NCBI RefSeq assembly: GCF_047338595.1
Contig: NZ_JBLFBO010000005.1
Location: forward strand, 1-64,000
Direction: 5' to 3'
Length of the DNA: 64,000 bases
Source: Nitrospira_D sp019636945
GTDB lineage: Bacteria > Nitrospirota > Nitrospiria > Nitrospirales > Nitrospiraceae
Part shown: one piece after another, positions 25,872 to 34,818 of the stretch
Layout: every line of letters begins with the position of its first letter
How positions within the stretch are numbered: the first letter of the stretch is position 1
Position numbers and translations under genes: made by a program
The notes under the pieces: generated by a model
What the model saw: only the letters and a program-made list of their open reading frames with translations
Told to the model about the DNA's origin: nothing
Databases searched by the model: none

Positions 25872-28800
25872 CTACGCGGCTTGCTCGGTACGGGGCGTCG
25901 CATAGTCCGCGACCGCTCTGAGCAGAGCCTGTTTTTTAATCGGCTTGGTCAGGTGTGCCGTGCAGCCGGCATCCAAGCTCTTCTTTGCTTCTTCCTCCAG
26001 CGCATGGGCGGTCAGTGCAAGGATCGGAGTGGGAGCACGGTGCTCTGTCCGTTCCCATTGACGCATCGCACGGGTGGCCTGCAGTCCGTCCATTATCGGC
26101 ATTTGCACATCCATGAGCACAAGGTCGTACGAGCCTGTTTGAAATTTCTCGAGGGCCATCCGGCCATTGTCCGCCATGTCCATAACATAGGCATCCTGCT
26201 TCAGGTAGTGCGCCACGATCGCGCGATTATCTTCGAGATCGTCGACGACCAAAATTCTGAGCGGTGGTGATGAGGGTCTAGCAGGTGGCTCGGTTTCTCG
26301 TTGAACGTGACCATTTGATCGCGGAGTTACTGTCTCGCTGGCGCTTGGCAAACGGAGAGTGAATTCAAACGTCGAGCCGACCCCGACGGCGCTCGTCACG
26401 TTGAGTCGTCCCTCCATCATGCAGACTAATCGCTGGCAGATGGAGAGCCCTAGACCGGTGCCGCCGAACTTCCGCGTCGTGGTCGTATCCCCCTGCGTGA
26501 AGCTCTCAAAGATGAACGGGAGCTTGTCCGATGGAATGCCGATGCCGGTGTCCGAGACCGCAAATCGCATGCGGTCATCAGCGATCACCTCGACCGTCAC
26601 CACGACCTGTCCCTGCTCCGTGAACTTGATGGCATTCCCGACAAGATTCATCAGCACTTGTCGCAGGCGTGTTGGATCGCCGATGACGGTGGAAGGGACA
26701 TCGGGCTGTACGTGCATATCCAGCGTGAGCTGCTTGCTCTTGGCACTCACTGCCAGCAGATCGCGTACTGTAGCCATCAGCTCACGGGGGTTGAAGGGGA
26801 TCTGTTCCAACTGCAGTTTGCCGGCTTCGATCTTAGAAAGGTCCAGAATGTCGCTGACCAAGCCCATAAGATGGTCGGCGGCTCGGCTGAAGCGTTGGAC
26901 ATAGTCCGCTTGGTCTTGGCTCAAGGAGGTCTCTTTGAGCAACTCGGCCATCCCGATGATAGCGTTCAACGGGGTGCGGATCTCATGAGACATGGCGGCC
27001 AGGAAGGCACTCTTCGCCTCGGTGGCTGCCAGGGCTTGTGTATGCGAGACGCTGAGGGCCTGGTTCTGTTGCTCCATGGTTTGTGCTGCCTGTTCCAGCT
27101 CTCTGGCGATTGCGTTGCGCTCCGTGATATCGACATGGGTGCCGACCATGCGCAAGGGTTCCCCGTTCGGCGTTCGAATGATCATGGCTCGGGACAAGAT
27201 GTCGACCCAATGGCCGTCCTTGTGCCGCATCTGGAATTCGGTCTTAAACCCCTCACTTCTGCCGCAGAGACAATCATTGATGAGGGCCATGGTCCAGACC
27301 CGGTCGTCTTCGTCCACCAGCCGTTCCCAGGTCGCGAAGCTATTCTCGAGTTCCTGGTCCGCATATCCCAGCATCGCTTTCCATTGCGGCGAGAAGTACG
27401 TGACCTGGGTCTGGATATTCCAATCCCACAGACCGTCCGAGGCGGCTTGCATGGCCAACGTGAAGCGCTCTTCCGACTCGCGTAACAGGGATTCCGTCGC
27501 ACGCTGTGCAGAAATATCTTCGTACATCCCAAGTACACCAATCACCTGGCCGGCGTCGTTTTTGATGGGCACCTTCGAGGTCCGTACCCAGGTTGTGTGG
27601 CCGGATGGAGTGGTTTGTGGTTCCTCAAAGGCGATCTTCGGGCGCTCAGTCTCGATGATGTTCGCGTCGTCGGCCTGATATCGCTCCGCCTCATTCGCCC
27701 AGACGAGATCGTGATCGGTTTTGCCCAGCAGTTCACCGGGATCGCTCTTCCCTGCATCCCTCGCAAAAAGCGGGTTGCAGCCGAGGAATCGCAATGACCG
27801 ATCCTTCCAGAACACCCGCATGGGGACGTGGTCGATCACGGCTTGCAACAGATCGCTTTTCAGGGCCAGCTGTTGGGTGCGTTCTTCGACTTGAGCCCGT
27901 ATCTGGTTCGTGGTGCCGGTGATCAGCAGCAGCACGGCGCCCAGCAGGCCATCACCCAAGAGACCTCCGACCAGCAGGCTCCAGCTTTGCCAGCTGGGAA
28001 GGCCGGCGATGACTGCTGAGGATGGGATGATGGACAGCTGATACTGCCTCCCGCCGAACCGCAGGGTGCCCGTGAATGCCGGGGAGTGAACCGTCGATGG
28101 TGGCGTCCCGTAGATGAGCGTGCCCTGCTCGGCGTCCGCCAGACTGACCGCTAATTCGTTTCCCTCGGGGAGTAACATCCCAATGAATTTCTCTATGCGC
28201 AGAACGGTCAGGACGAATCCCGGGGCATTGGCGCCGGTTTGAATCCGTCGGATCAAGAGAAGCCCTTGTTGCGTCTCCTCCTCCTGGACCAGCGTCACAG
28301 GCTCGGTAGCAATGGAACCCTCGGCCTCCCGCGCCCGTAGGATGGCCGCATGACGGGCAGGGCTCGAGCCCAGATCAAAGCCGAGGGCTTTCCGGTTGCT
28401 GAGGAGCGGCTCGAGATAGGTGACCGGGTAGTAGCTGGGCCGGTCCAGGACAGGCACGATGGTACCTGTCTCATCACGCTGGGTGATCACAAACTCAGGA
28501 GTTGATTGCCGCTGGGATGCTTCAAACAGTGCCCGTCGGTGTGATGGAATCTCCGGTACCCACTCGATCGCTTGCAGCATGGGAAAACGATTCAACGCAG
28601 GTTTTGCGAGGGCTCTAAAGGCTTCACGGCTGACCGGTTCGCGCTGAGACATGGACAGAGCCATGTCCAGTTGAGTGAGAATGAACTCCTGTTCATCAAA
28701 ATGATCCTGAATCGTCTTCGCCAGGCGGTCGGCTTGGAAGTGAAAGCCTTGCGCCGTCCTCGCCGACTCAATCTGCGTGAACCCGACGTAGGTCAGCATG

Positions 28801-29600
28801 ACGAGTGCGAGCATCGCAGACATGATGGACGCGACCAAAATACGGCGCCCTTTCCACCGTGAGTCGTGAGTGCCGAAGAGCGCCAGCATGATCGGAAAGA
28901 TCGATACCATACCCAATGTGTCGCCGAGTCCCCATGTCATCCACGCCATGCGCGTCTGGTCCGATGGAATGACTTGCAGCGTGGCCAGGCTGGCTACGGA
29001 CAATGATGCACCGATTAGGCAGATGAACGGAGCGGCTAAGAGGTACCCGCCGATATGTTCGAGAGTCTCAAGACTCGTCTGAGGCCCAATGGCGCGGTGC
29101 AACACCACCCGTCCGATCCATGCTTGGAGCGCAGAGGCCGCGGCGATACAGAGGGCAGCCACGATGGCCGAAGTGTGTAGGGGGGTGGCGGTGACCGAGA
29201 AGTTGAGCGTGAGGGAACCCAGCACGATCCACGGCAGCGTCGAGCCTCCCCAGAGATAGGTCGCGGCGATGGCCAGGCCGGCAGGTGGAAAGATTCCGGA
29301 GGCATACCCTGGTGGGACGGCCAGCATGAGCCCGAGTTTGCCCAGGACGATATAGGCTGCGGCCAGCATCACACCGGAGCTGATGCTGAACGAGGGTGTC
29401 GTCTGTTCGTTCAAGGGAGGATCGTTCGGTTGATCCGCAACTCCTACCAGCGGGGCTCGTGCTCCGGGCTCGTCGGATTGACTTTCTCGCGGCACATAAT
29501 AGGGATTGGGAAGGCCCGGCATGGCACAGATTCCAATGGTTTGGGTGCTCGATGCGATGTGAACAAGAATTTCTCCTCTTGTCGGAGGATTTTCGGCCAT
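25872..29600 (-). CDS. Hybrid histidine kinase with MASE1, CHASE and two PAS domains
   Basis: About 1242 residues. After a polar N-terminus of about 70 residues, a MASE1-type multi-helix membrane domain (about 75-285), a CHASE-type periplasmic domain (about 320-500), another membrane segment (SLLVGGLLGDGLLGAVLLLI), two PAS domains (FWKDRSLRFLGCN; WDWNIQTQVTYFSPQWKAMLGY), HisKA (SHEIRTPLN), HATPase (NLVGNAIKFTE, DTGIGIPSD, GTGLGLSI) and one receiver with VLMDVQMPIMDG. The receiver is very similar to the last receiver of the neighbouring kinase, so the two genes share ancestry at this end. The true start may be later than 29600, for example at MPGLPNPYY. Confidence 0.92.
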   Translation of the reverse strand: MAENPPTRGEILVHIASSTQTIGICAMPGLPNPYYVPRESQSDEPGARAPLVGVADQPNDPPLNEQTTPSFSISSGVMLAAAYIVLGKLGLMLAVPPGYASGIFPPAGLAIAATYLWGGSTLPWIVLGSLTLNFSVTATPLHTSAIVAALCIAAASALQAWIGRVVLHRAIGPQTSLETLEHIGGYLLAAPFICLIGASLSVASLATLQVIPSDQTRMAWMTWGLGDTLGMVSIFPIMLALFGTHDSRWKGRRILVASIMSAMLALVMLTYVGFTQIESARTAQGFHFQADRLAKTIQDHFDEQEFILTQLDMALSMSQREPVSREAFRALAKPALNRFPMLQAIEWVPEIPSHRRALFEASQRQSTPEFVITQRDETGTIVPVLDRPSYYPVTYLEPLLSNRKALGFDLGSSPARHAAILRAREAEGSIATEPVTLVQEEETQQGLLLIRRIQTGANAPGFVLTVLRIEKFIGMLLPEGNELAVSLADAEQGTLIYGTPPSTVHSPAFTGTLRFGGRQYQLSIIPSSAVIAGLPSWQSWSLLVGGLLGDGLLGAVLLLITGTTNQIRAQVEERTQQLALKSDLLQAVIDHVPMRVFWKDRSLRFLGCNPLFARDAGKSDPGELLGKTDHDLVWANEAERYQADDANIIETERPKIAFEEPQTTPSGHTTWVRTSKVPIKNDAGQVIGVLGMYEDISAQRATESLLRESEERFTLAMQAASDGLWDWNIQTQVTYFSPQWKAMLGYADQELENSFATWERLVDEDDRVWTMALINDCLCGRSEGFKTEFQMRHKDGHWVDILSRAMIIRTPNGEPLRMVGTHVDITERNAIARELEQAAQTMEQQNQALSVSHTQALAATEAKSAFLAAMSHEIRTPLNAIIGMAELLKETSLSQDQADYVQRFSRAADHLMGLVSDILDLSKIEAGKLQLEQIPFNPRELMATVRDLLAVSAKSKQLTLDMHVQPDVPSTVIGDPTRLRQVLMNLVGNAIKFTEQGQVVVTVEVIADDRMRFAVSDTGIGIPSDKLPFIFESFTQGDTTTTRKFGGTGLGLSICQRLVCMMEGRLNVTSAVGVGSTFEFTLRLPSASETVTPRSNGHVQRETEPPARPSSPPLRILVVDDLEDNRAIVAHYLKQDAYVMDMADNGRMALEKFQTGSYDLVLMDVQMPIMDGLQATRAMRQWERTEHRAPTPILALTAHALEEEAKKSLDAGCTAHLTKPIKKQALLRAVADYATPRTEQAA

Positions 29601-29754
29601 TCTTGAGTCGATGCGGGGTCTAACATCGCGAAATTGCTTCGGTCACCTCCAGTCAGACGTTCTGTCAAGAATCGATAGCAACCGACCGATAAAGCCAAGA
29701 CTTTGCAGGAGTGGGTAGGAACTTGGCATGTCGCATTGACCGAGTGGAGTAACA

Positions 29755-30573
29755 ATGGACTACGGGATTACCTCCGACGAATTCAATCGCTTCCGCACAC
29801 TGATCTATGACGAGAGCGGCATCTCACTTGGCGATCAAAAGCAAACGCTGCTGGCGTCTCGGCTGTCGAAGCGCTTACGAGATCTCGGGCTGACGACCTT
29901 CACGGAATATTACGAGCAGGTCACCGGTGATGCGACCAAGGAAGAGTTCACCCGGATGTTGGATCTGATTTCGACCAACAAGACCGACTTTTTCAGAGAA
30001 CCAAAGCATTTCGACTATCTGCGCGAGCGGATCCTTCCTGAATTGGAGAAGGAGAAGCGCATTCGTATTTGGTCCTCCGCCTGTTCGACCGGCGAAGAAC
30101 CCTACACGATCGCCATGACCCTCTATGAAGGGGTTTCCGATCCTCAACGGTGGGACTTTAAAATTCTGGCGTCTGATCTGTCGACCCGCGTATTGGCAAA
30201 AGCGGCGTCGGGTCTGTATGAGGCGGACCGCGTGCGCGATGTGCCGCCGGAGGTGGTCCGGCGGAATTTTCTCCGTGGGCGCGGCGAGAGTGAAGGGCTG
30301 TTGAAGGTCAAGCCGCATCTGGCCTCGATGATCCAGTTCCGGCGCCTGAATCTCATGGACGACCGATTTCCGATTAAGAGTCCGCTGGACCTCATTTTTT
30401 GCCGGAATGTCATGATCTATTTCGATCGCCCCACTCAGGAGCAGCTCGTCAACAAGTTCTATCGCTATCTGAAGCCTGGGGGGCATCTGTTCATCGGTCA
30501 TTCCGAGAGCCTGCAGTGGGTCGAACATCCCTTCAAGGTGATGGGCCCCACCATCTATCGGAAGGAGAAATAA
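29755..30573 (+). CDS. cheR: Chemoreceptor methyltransferase CheR
   Basis: A 272-residue protein with the N-terminal helical CheR domain (FNRFRTLIYDESGISLGDQK) and an S-adenosylmethionine-binding domain (IWSSACSTGEEPYTIAM; FCRNVMIYFDRPTQ). It adds methyl groups to glutamates of chemoreceptors for adaptation. It opens the second chemotaxis block and is divergent from the MASE1 kinase gene. Confidence 0.97.
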   Translation: MDYGITSDEFNRFRTLIYDESGISLGDQKQTLLASRLSKRLRDLGLTTFTEYYEQVTGDATKEEFTRMLDLISTNKTDFFREPKHFDYLRERILPELEKEKRIRIWSSACSTGEEPYTIAMTLYEGVSDPQRWDFKILASDLSTRVLAKAASGLYEADRVRDVPPEVVRRNFLRGRGESEGLLKVKPHLASMIQFRRLNLMDDRFPIKSPLDLIFCRNVMIYFDRPTQEQLVNKFYRYLKPGGHLFIGHSESLQWVEHPFKVMGPTIYRKEK

Positions 30574-30630
30574 GAGTTTCACGTTTCAGGTTTCGCGTTT
30601 CATGTTGTCGAAACATGTGACATATGAAAT
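30574..30630 (+). repeat. GTTTCACG palindromic repeat after cheR
   Basis: GAGTTTCACGTTTCAGGTTTCGCGTTTCATG, then a TTGTCG centre and AAACATGTGACATATGAAATGAG. It is one of the two copies flanking the four-helix-bundle gene. Confidence 0.7.
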
Positions 30631-30647
30631 GAGCTAGAGGACATGCG

Positions 30648-31040
30648 ATGCCGACATTCGAACGATTCGAGGACATCGAGGCATGGCGGCATGCCAGAAC
30701 TCTGTGTGGAGAAATCTATCGAGCTTCGGGCAGGGGACCTTTGGCGAAGGATTTCGCCCTTCGAGATCAGATGCGAAGGGCCAGCGCGTCGATCATGTCG
30801 AACATCGCCGAGGGGTTCGAGCGAAGCGGGAGCGGCGAATTCATTCAGTATCTGGCGATCGCCAAGGGGTCTTCCGGTGAGGTAAGAAGTCAGCTCTATA
30901 TTGCTCTTGATCAGGGTTATTTGACGCAAGAAGTCTTTGTCAGACTTTCCGGGTTAGCCGGTGATACGGCAAGGATGGTCGCTGGACTCATGAACTATCT
31001 GCGTAAGTCAGGAATCAAGGGCACAAAGTACAAAACCTAG
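30648..31040 (+). CDS. Four-helix-bundle protein (S23/TIGR02436 family)
   Basis: A 130-residue helical protein with the family pattern FEDIEAWRHARTL, DQMRRASASIMSNIAEGFERSG and EFIQYLAIAKGSSGEVRSQLYIA. Relatives are encoded in 23S rRNA intervening sequences and as free genes in many genomes; a cellular role is not settled. No reverse transcriptase or variable repeat is nearby, so it is not the accessory protein of a diversity-generating retroelement. It sits between cheR and cheD, each side bordered by the che-cluster repeat, and looks like an insertion into the operon. Confidence 0.88.
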   Translation: MPTFERFEDIEAWRHARTLCGEIYRASGRGPLAKDFALRDQMRRASASIMSNIAEGFERSGSGEFIQYLAIAKGSSGEVRSQLYIALDQGYLTQEVFVRLSGLAGDTARMVAGLMNYLRKSGIKGTKYKT

Positions 31041-31061
31041 ATTCCCAGGATCTACAACTAG

Positions 31062-31088
31062 AGACCTGAAACATGAAACCTGAAACCG
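31062..31088 (+). repeat. Short TGAAAC repeat covering the cheD start
   Basis: GACCTGAAACATGAAACCTGAAACC; the ATG at 31073 lies within it, so the repeat supplies the start codon and first residues of CheD. Confidence 0.7.
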
Positions 31089-31687
31089 ACGCTCAACAAT
31101 TCAAGCATATCCGACGGATGCGGGACAGCCGGTTTCCCCACGAGATTGCGGCGATCTTGCCCGGGGAGTTCTTCGTTAGCCCTACTCCCATGATCGTGTA
31201 TACCGTGCTCGGGTCTTGTATCTCCGCCTGTATCCGGGATCCGATTACGGGTGTCGGTGGCATGAATCATTTCATGTTGCCCAAGCCAAAAGATGGTGGA
31301 AATGACTCCTGGGGTGAATCGACTCGATACGGTTCTTATGCAATGGAATCGTTGATCAATGAAATTTTAAAGCTGGGCGGCATGAAGAGTCGGCTGGAAG
31401 TGAAGCTGTTTGGCGCCGGGAAAATCTACGAGGGGAACATCGATGTCGGGGCTCGCAACGCCGAATGGGTGCTCAGCTTTCTTAAAACAGAGGGGCTCAC
31501 GGCGGTAAAAACAGATTTGGGAGACGTCTGCCCCCGCAAAGTCTATTATTTTACGGACTCAGGCCGTGTTCTCCTGAAAAAGATCGAACGGTTGAAGAAT
31601 CGGACGATTCTTGAGCGTGAGAACGAATATGCCACCAAGATCCAAACGGTCGAGAAGCCGGTGGAGGAAGACGTGACGCTCTTCTGA
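31073..31687 (+). CDS. cheD: Chemoreceptor glutamine deamidase CheD
   Basis: A 204-residue CheD protein: VYTVLGSCISACIRDP holds the catalytic cysteine, and GGMNHFMLP the catalytic histidine. A threonine is expected in the following core. It deamidates receptor glutamines and can interact with CheC-type phosphatases. The N-terminal 25 residues are outside the family core and begin in repeat DNA; an ATG at 31118 is a later possible start. The tail EEDVTLF resembles the end of the CheZ-like protein at 290-832. Confidence 0.93.
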   Translation: MKPETDAQQFKHIRRMRDSRFPHEIAAILPGEFFVSPTPMIVYTVLGSCISACIRDPITGVGGMNHFMLPKPKDGGNDSWGESTRYGSYAMESLINEILKLGGMKSRLEVKLFGAGKIYEGNIDVGARNAEWVLSFLKTEGLTAVKTDLGDVCPRKVYYFTDSGRVLLKKIERLKNRTILERENEYATKIQTVEKPVEEDVTLF

Positions 31688-31689
31688 GC

Positions 31690-31768
31690 GGCGTGAAGCG
31701 CATCTCGTGAAACGTATTTCGTCTCGGATTCGGACGCTTCACGTTTCACGAATGACGAGATACGGGGT
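31690..31768 (+). repeat. Palindromic repeat between cheD and cheB
   Basis: Contains GCGTGAAGCG, then a 40-base stretch at 31704-31743 that is an exact reverse complement of 32197-32236 inside cheB, and ends TTTCACGAATGACGAGATAC. Confidence 0.85.
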
Positions 31769-31773
31769 TATAC

Positions 31774-32856
31774 ATGAAAAAAATTCGCGTCCTTAATGTG
31801 GATGATTCAGCCTTGATGCGCCAGGTGTTGGCGTCGTTGCTCGCGAAAGATCCGGAGATCGAGGTCATCGGTGCGGCGCCTGATCCCTATGTCGCACGGG
31901 AGAAGATCAAGGCGTTGAATCCTGATGTGATCACGCTGGATGTCGAAATGCCGAGAATGGACGGCATCACGTTCCTCGAAAAGCTCATGCGCGGGCACCC
32001 GATGCCGGTCGTGATGGTGAGCTCCCTCACCGAAGCCGGCTGTCAGACGACGCTCCGAGCCCTGGAGCTCGGTGCGGTCGACTTTATCACCAAGCCCAAA
32101 ATCGACCTGCGCGAAGGCATGGATGAAGTGGCGCAGGATCTCATCGCGAAAATCAAGGCGGCCGCTCAGGCGCGTGTAAAACCGTTACTCGTGAGGCGTG
32201 AAGCGTCCGAATCCGAGACGAAATACGTTTCACGAGGGACGCTTCACGGTGCCTCATCCGCCATGATCAAAACGACCGATACGATCATCGCCATCGGTTC
32301 ATCCACCGGGGGGACGGAAGCCGTCAAAGACGTGTTGGAGCTCCTTCCTCCCAATACGCCGCCGGTGCTGATTACGCAGCACATGCCTGAGCGGTTTACA
32401 AAAACCTGGGCGGATCGGATGAACGGGCTCTGTCGGATCTCCGTGAAGGAGGCGGAAGACGGCGACAGTGTGTTGCCGGGCCATGCCCTGGTCGCTCCCG
32501 GCGGCTATCATATGGCGCTGGAACGGAGCGGCGCCCGCTATACCGTGCGGATCAATCAAGATCCTCCGGTCAATCGGCATCGACCATCGGTGGATGTGCT
32601 GTTCGCCTCCGTGGCGCGCTATGCCGGTGCCAATGCCGTCGGCGTGATTCTGACCGGGATGGGAGGGGACGGCGCGAAGGAATTGCTGACGATGAAACAG
32701 GCGGGTGCGTTCACGATCGCACAAGATGAGGCGAGCTGCGTCGTGTTCGGCATGCCGAAAGAAGCGATCAAGGCCGGAGCAGTGGACAAGGTGCTCCCCT
32801 TGGGCGATATCGCCGGGGCGATCCTGGCCCATGTGGGCTACTCAAAAGCCGCGTGA
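31774..32856 (+). CDS. cheB: Chemoreceptor methylesterase CheB
   Basis: A 360-residue protein: receiver (about 1-122; VDDSALMR, TLDVEMPRMDG, KPK) and C-terminal methylesterase with the catalytic serine in GSSTGGTEAV, histidine in ITQHMPE and aspartate in GMGGDGAKE. Phosphorylation by CheA releases the esterase, which removes receptor methyl groups. The linker coded by about 32190-32250 (residues 139-159) is made of the che-cluster repeat, inverted relative to the copy just upstream of the gene. Confidence 0.97.
   Translation: MKKIRVLNVDDSALMRQVLASLLAKDPEIEVIGAAPDPYVAREKIKALNPDVITLDVEMPRMDGITFLEKLMRGHPMPVVMVSSLTEAGCQTTLRALELGAVDFITKPKIDLREGMDEVAQDLIAKIKAAAQARVKPLLVRREASESETKYVSRGTLHGASSAMIKTTDTIIAIGSSTGGTEAVKDVLELLPPNTPPVLITQHMPERFTKTWADRMNGLCRISVKEAEDGDSVLPGHALVAPGGYHMALERSGARYTVRINQDPPVNRHRPSVDVLFASVARYAGANAVGVILTGMGGDGAKELLTMKQAGAFTIAQDEASCVVFGMPKEAIKAGAVDKVLPLGDIAGAILAHVGYSKAA
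32190..32252 (+). repeat. Palindromic repeat inside the cheB linker
   Basis: The stretch 32197-32236 is an exact 40-base reverse complement of 31704-31743. It is translated in frame as a polar linker (VRREASESETKYVSRGTLHG) joining the receiver to the esterase. Confidence 0.88.
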
Positions 32857-32864
32857 TGAGATGT

Positions 32865-32985
32865 GACGTGAAGCGTGAGGCGTAACTCGTTCCAGATGGG
32901 GACGCTTCACGTTTCATGTTTCGGGTTTGAGGTGTTTGGTTTCTGTACAACTTGAAACTTTGAACATGAAACCTGGAACTCTGAT
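32865..32985 (+). repeat. Composite palindromic repeat between cheB and STAS gene
   Basis: GTGACGTGAAGCGTGAGGCG, GACGCTTCACGTTTCATGTTTCGGGTTTGAGG, then AACTTGAAACTTTGAACATGAAACCTGG. It shows both the GAAGCG half and the GTTTCA half of the family in one copy. Confidence 0.8.
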
Positions 32986-33010
32986 TCGGATCTAAACAAA
33001 GGAGGCTGAT

Positions 33011-33361
33011 ATGGCGATGCAGACGAAAGAGCGCCCTGTCGCAAATGGCGTGGTGCTCGACTTGGCCGGGGATCTCACCTATGCCAATCGTGAGCAATTT
33101 AAGACGGCAGTGGAGGCGATTCGGCAAAAAGGTTGTCGGCATTTGATTCTAAATATGGCTGAAGTCCGCTTCGTCGATAGTTCGGGGCTTGGTCTGTTGG
33201 CGCTGGTGTCTCAGAACTTTAAGTTGAGCCAAGCCAAAGTCAGCATGTTGAAGCCGCAAAGCTATGTGCGTGAAATCATGAGCCTCGCGAATATTCAGAA
33301 GCTGATCCCTGTGTATGACAATGAGCAGGATGCATTGGCCGGCCAGCAGAAAGCGGCGTAG
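33011..33361 (+). CDS. Anti-sigma-factor-antagonist type STAS protein
   Basis: A 116-residue RsbV/SpoIIAA-type STAS protein with the phosphorylatable serine pair in RFVDSSGLGLLALV. In partner switching, an RsbW-type kinase phosphorylates it and an RsbU-type phosphatase reverses this. Both partners are encoded just downstream (33497 and 35175). A GGAGG site at 33001-33005 precedes the ATG. Confidence 0.93.
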   Translation: MAMQTKERPVANGVVLDLAGDLTYANREQFKTAVEAIRQKGCRHLILNMAEVRFVDSSGLGLLALVSQNFKLSQAKVSMLKPQSYVREIMSLANIQKLIPVYDNEQDALAGQQKAA

Positions 33362-33381
33362 CAGGATGCATTGCAGGGGAA

Positions 33382-33476
33382 AGAGTTTCACGTTTCTTGT
33401 TTCAGGTTTCATGTTGCCTGAACGGATCCTCCGAAAACTTGACACGTGAAATCTGAAACGTGAAACCCAGAACCCA
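33382..33476 (+). repeat. Palindromic repeat between STAS gene and PP2C gene
   Basis: GAGTTTCACGTTTCTTGTTTCAGGTTTCATG, a TTGCCTGAACGG centre, then ACTTGACACGTGAAATCTGAAACGTGAAACCC. Confidence 0.8.
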
Positions 33477-33496
33477 GTCTCAAGCCTAGATGCTCA

Positions 33497-34696
33497 ATGT
33501 CCTCAACGTCTACTGAACCCTCAGCTCAAGTAGTTCCTCAAACAGTACTCATCATCGACGATGAGCCGACGGCGCGTGTTGCGTTGGCAGCCCGACTCAA
33601 ACGGCTTGGGTATCGGGTTCTGCAGGCCGACGACGGCAAGGCCGGGTTGGATATGCTTCGCCGTGAGCGTCCGGATTTGACGATCTTGGATTGGATGATG
33701 CCCGAGATGGACGGCCCGTCGTTCTGTGAAGTGGTGCGTCAGGATCCAGCACTCCTGTCGAGTCAAATTCTGATGATGACGAGCCACGATCAACCGGAAC
33801 AGATCGCGGAAGGATTGGCTCGGGGGGCGGATGATTTTCTCAGTAAGGCCGCCAGTAAATATGAAATTACCGCTCGCGTGCAAGCCGGGATTCGTGCGGC
33901 GGGACTGATCAAACGTCTGGAAGACGTGACGGCGGAGATCAGACGAAAGCAAGACATACTCGAACGCGAATTGCAGTCGGCGGCCCGGTATGTCGAGTCG
34001 CTGCTGCCTGTGTCCGGAACGATCGGTCCCGGTGTCGAGATGGTTCGTGTATATCGACCCTCACTCGGGTTAGGCGGGGATCTCTTTAACGTGGTTCCGT
34101 GGAGTCATGACTTGCTGGGGCTGTATCTGCTTGATGCGTCCGGTCATGGTGTGTCACCGGCTTTGCGATCTGCTTCCTTTGCCACGTTTCTTCGTCGAGA
34201 GAGCCTGGTTCGTCATGTCGGGTCAAGTGATCCCGGGGCGATCCTGACCGAGGCGAATAAACATTTTCCTCTCACGGAGAACGGACACTATTTCACGATC
34301 GTCTTTGCGACCCTGGATATTCGCTCACAGACCCTCTCCTACGCGACAGCGGGGCATAGCGGGGTGTTTCTTTACCGTCAGTCCGGCGAGATCTGTTGGA
34401 TCGCGAAACCGAATCTTCCGCTGGGATTCGATCCGTCGACGACGTACGGGACTGACGTGCTTGCGATTGAACCGGGCGATCGTCTCTATCTGTTGAGTGA
34501 CGGTCTCTATGAAGTGCCGGACGCAACAGGCGATCTGTGGGGGCAAGATCGTCTGGAGGAGGTGGTCCGTACGCTTGGCCGCCGGCCGTTGCCCGAGGTC
34601 TTATCCGGTGCGGTCAACGAGGCGGTTCGCTGGTTGGGGCATGAACAATTCCCGGACGATGTGGCAGTCATGGCTGTCGAATTCACAGGCAGTTGA
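33497..34696 (+). CDS. Receiver-PP2C phosphatase (RsbU/SpoIIE type)
   Basis: A 399-residue protein: receiver (acidic pair in LIIDDEPTAR, phosphoacceptor in TILDWMMPEMDG), a coiled-coil linker (RRKQDILERELQSAARYVESLLP) and a PP2C/SpoIIE serine phosphatase with metal-binding aspartates in LGLYLLDASGHGV and LYLLSDGLYEV and in FPDDVAVMAVE. It would dephosphorylate the STAS protein encoded just upstream, under control of receiver phosphorylation. Confidence 0.93.
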   Translation: MSSTSTEPSAQVVPQTVLIIDDEPTARVALAARLKRLGYRVLQADDGKAGLDMLRRERPDLTILDWMMPEMDGPSFCEVVRQDPALLSSQILMMTSHDQPEQIAEGLARGADDFLSKAASKYEITARVQAGIRAAGLIKRLEDVTAEIRRKQDILERELQSAARYVESLLPVSGTIGPGVEMVRVYRPSLGLGGDLFNVVPWSHDLLGLYLLDASGHGVSPALRSASFATFLRRESLVRHVGSSDPGAILTEANKHFPLTENGHYFTIVFATLDIRSQTLSYATAGHSGVFLYRQSGEICWIAKPNLPLGFDPSTTYGTDVLAIEPGDRLYLLSDGLYEVPDATGDLWGQDRLEEVVRTLGRRPLPEVLSGAVNEAVRWLGHEQFPDDVAVMAVEFTGS

Positions 34697-34727
34697 ACAA
34701 GTCGCTTGCGAGCTTGGCTGCGTTTCA

Positions 34728-34816
34728 AGTCTCAAGTTGTATGTTTCACGTTGTCAAAACACTTGAAACTTGAAACCTGACTCTCCACGCACGACGCTTC
34801 GCGTTTCAGGAGTGCG
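34728..34816 (+). repeat. Palindromic repeat between PP2C gene and Hpt gene
   Basis: GTTTCAAGTCTCAAGTTGTATGTTTCACGTTGTC, then AAAACACTTGAAACTTGAAACCTG and CGCTTCGCGTTTCAGG. Confidence 0.75.
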
Positions 34817-34818
34817 CA

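Noticed and set aside
30648..31040. Accessory protein of a diversity-generating retroelement
   Set aside because: The four-helix-bundle family includes such proteins, but no reverse transcriptase, template repeat or variable repeat is visible nearby.
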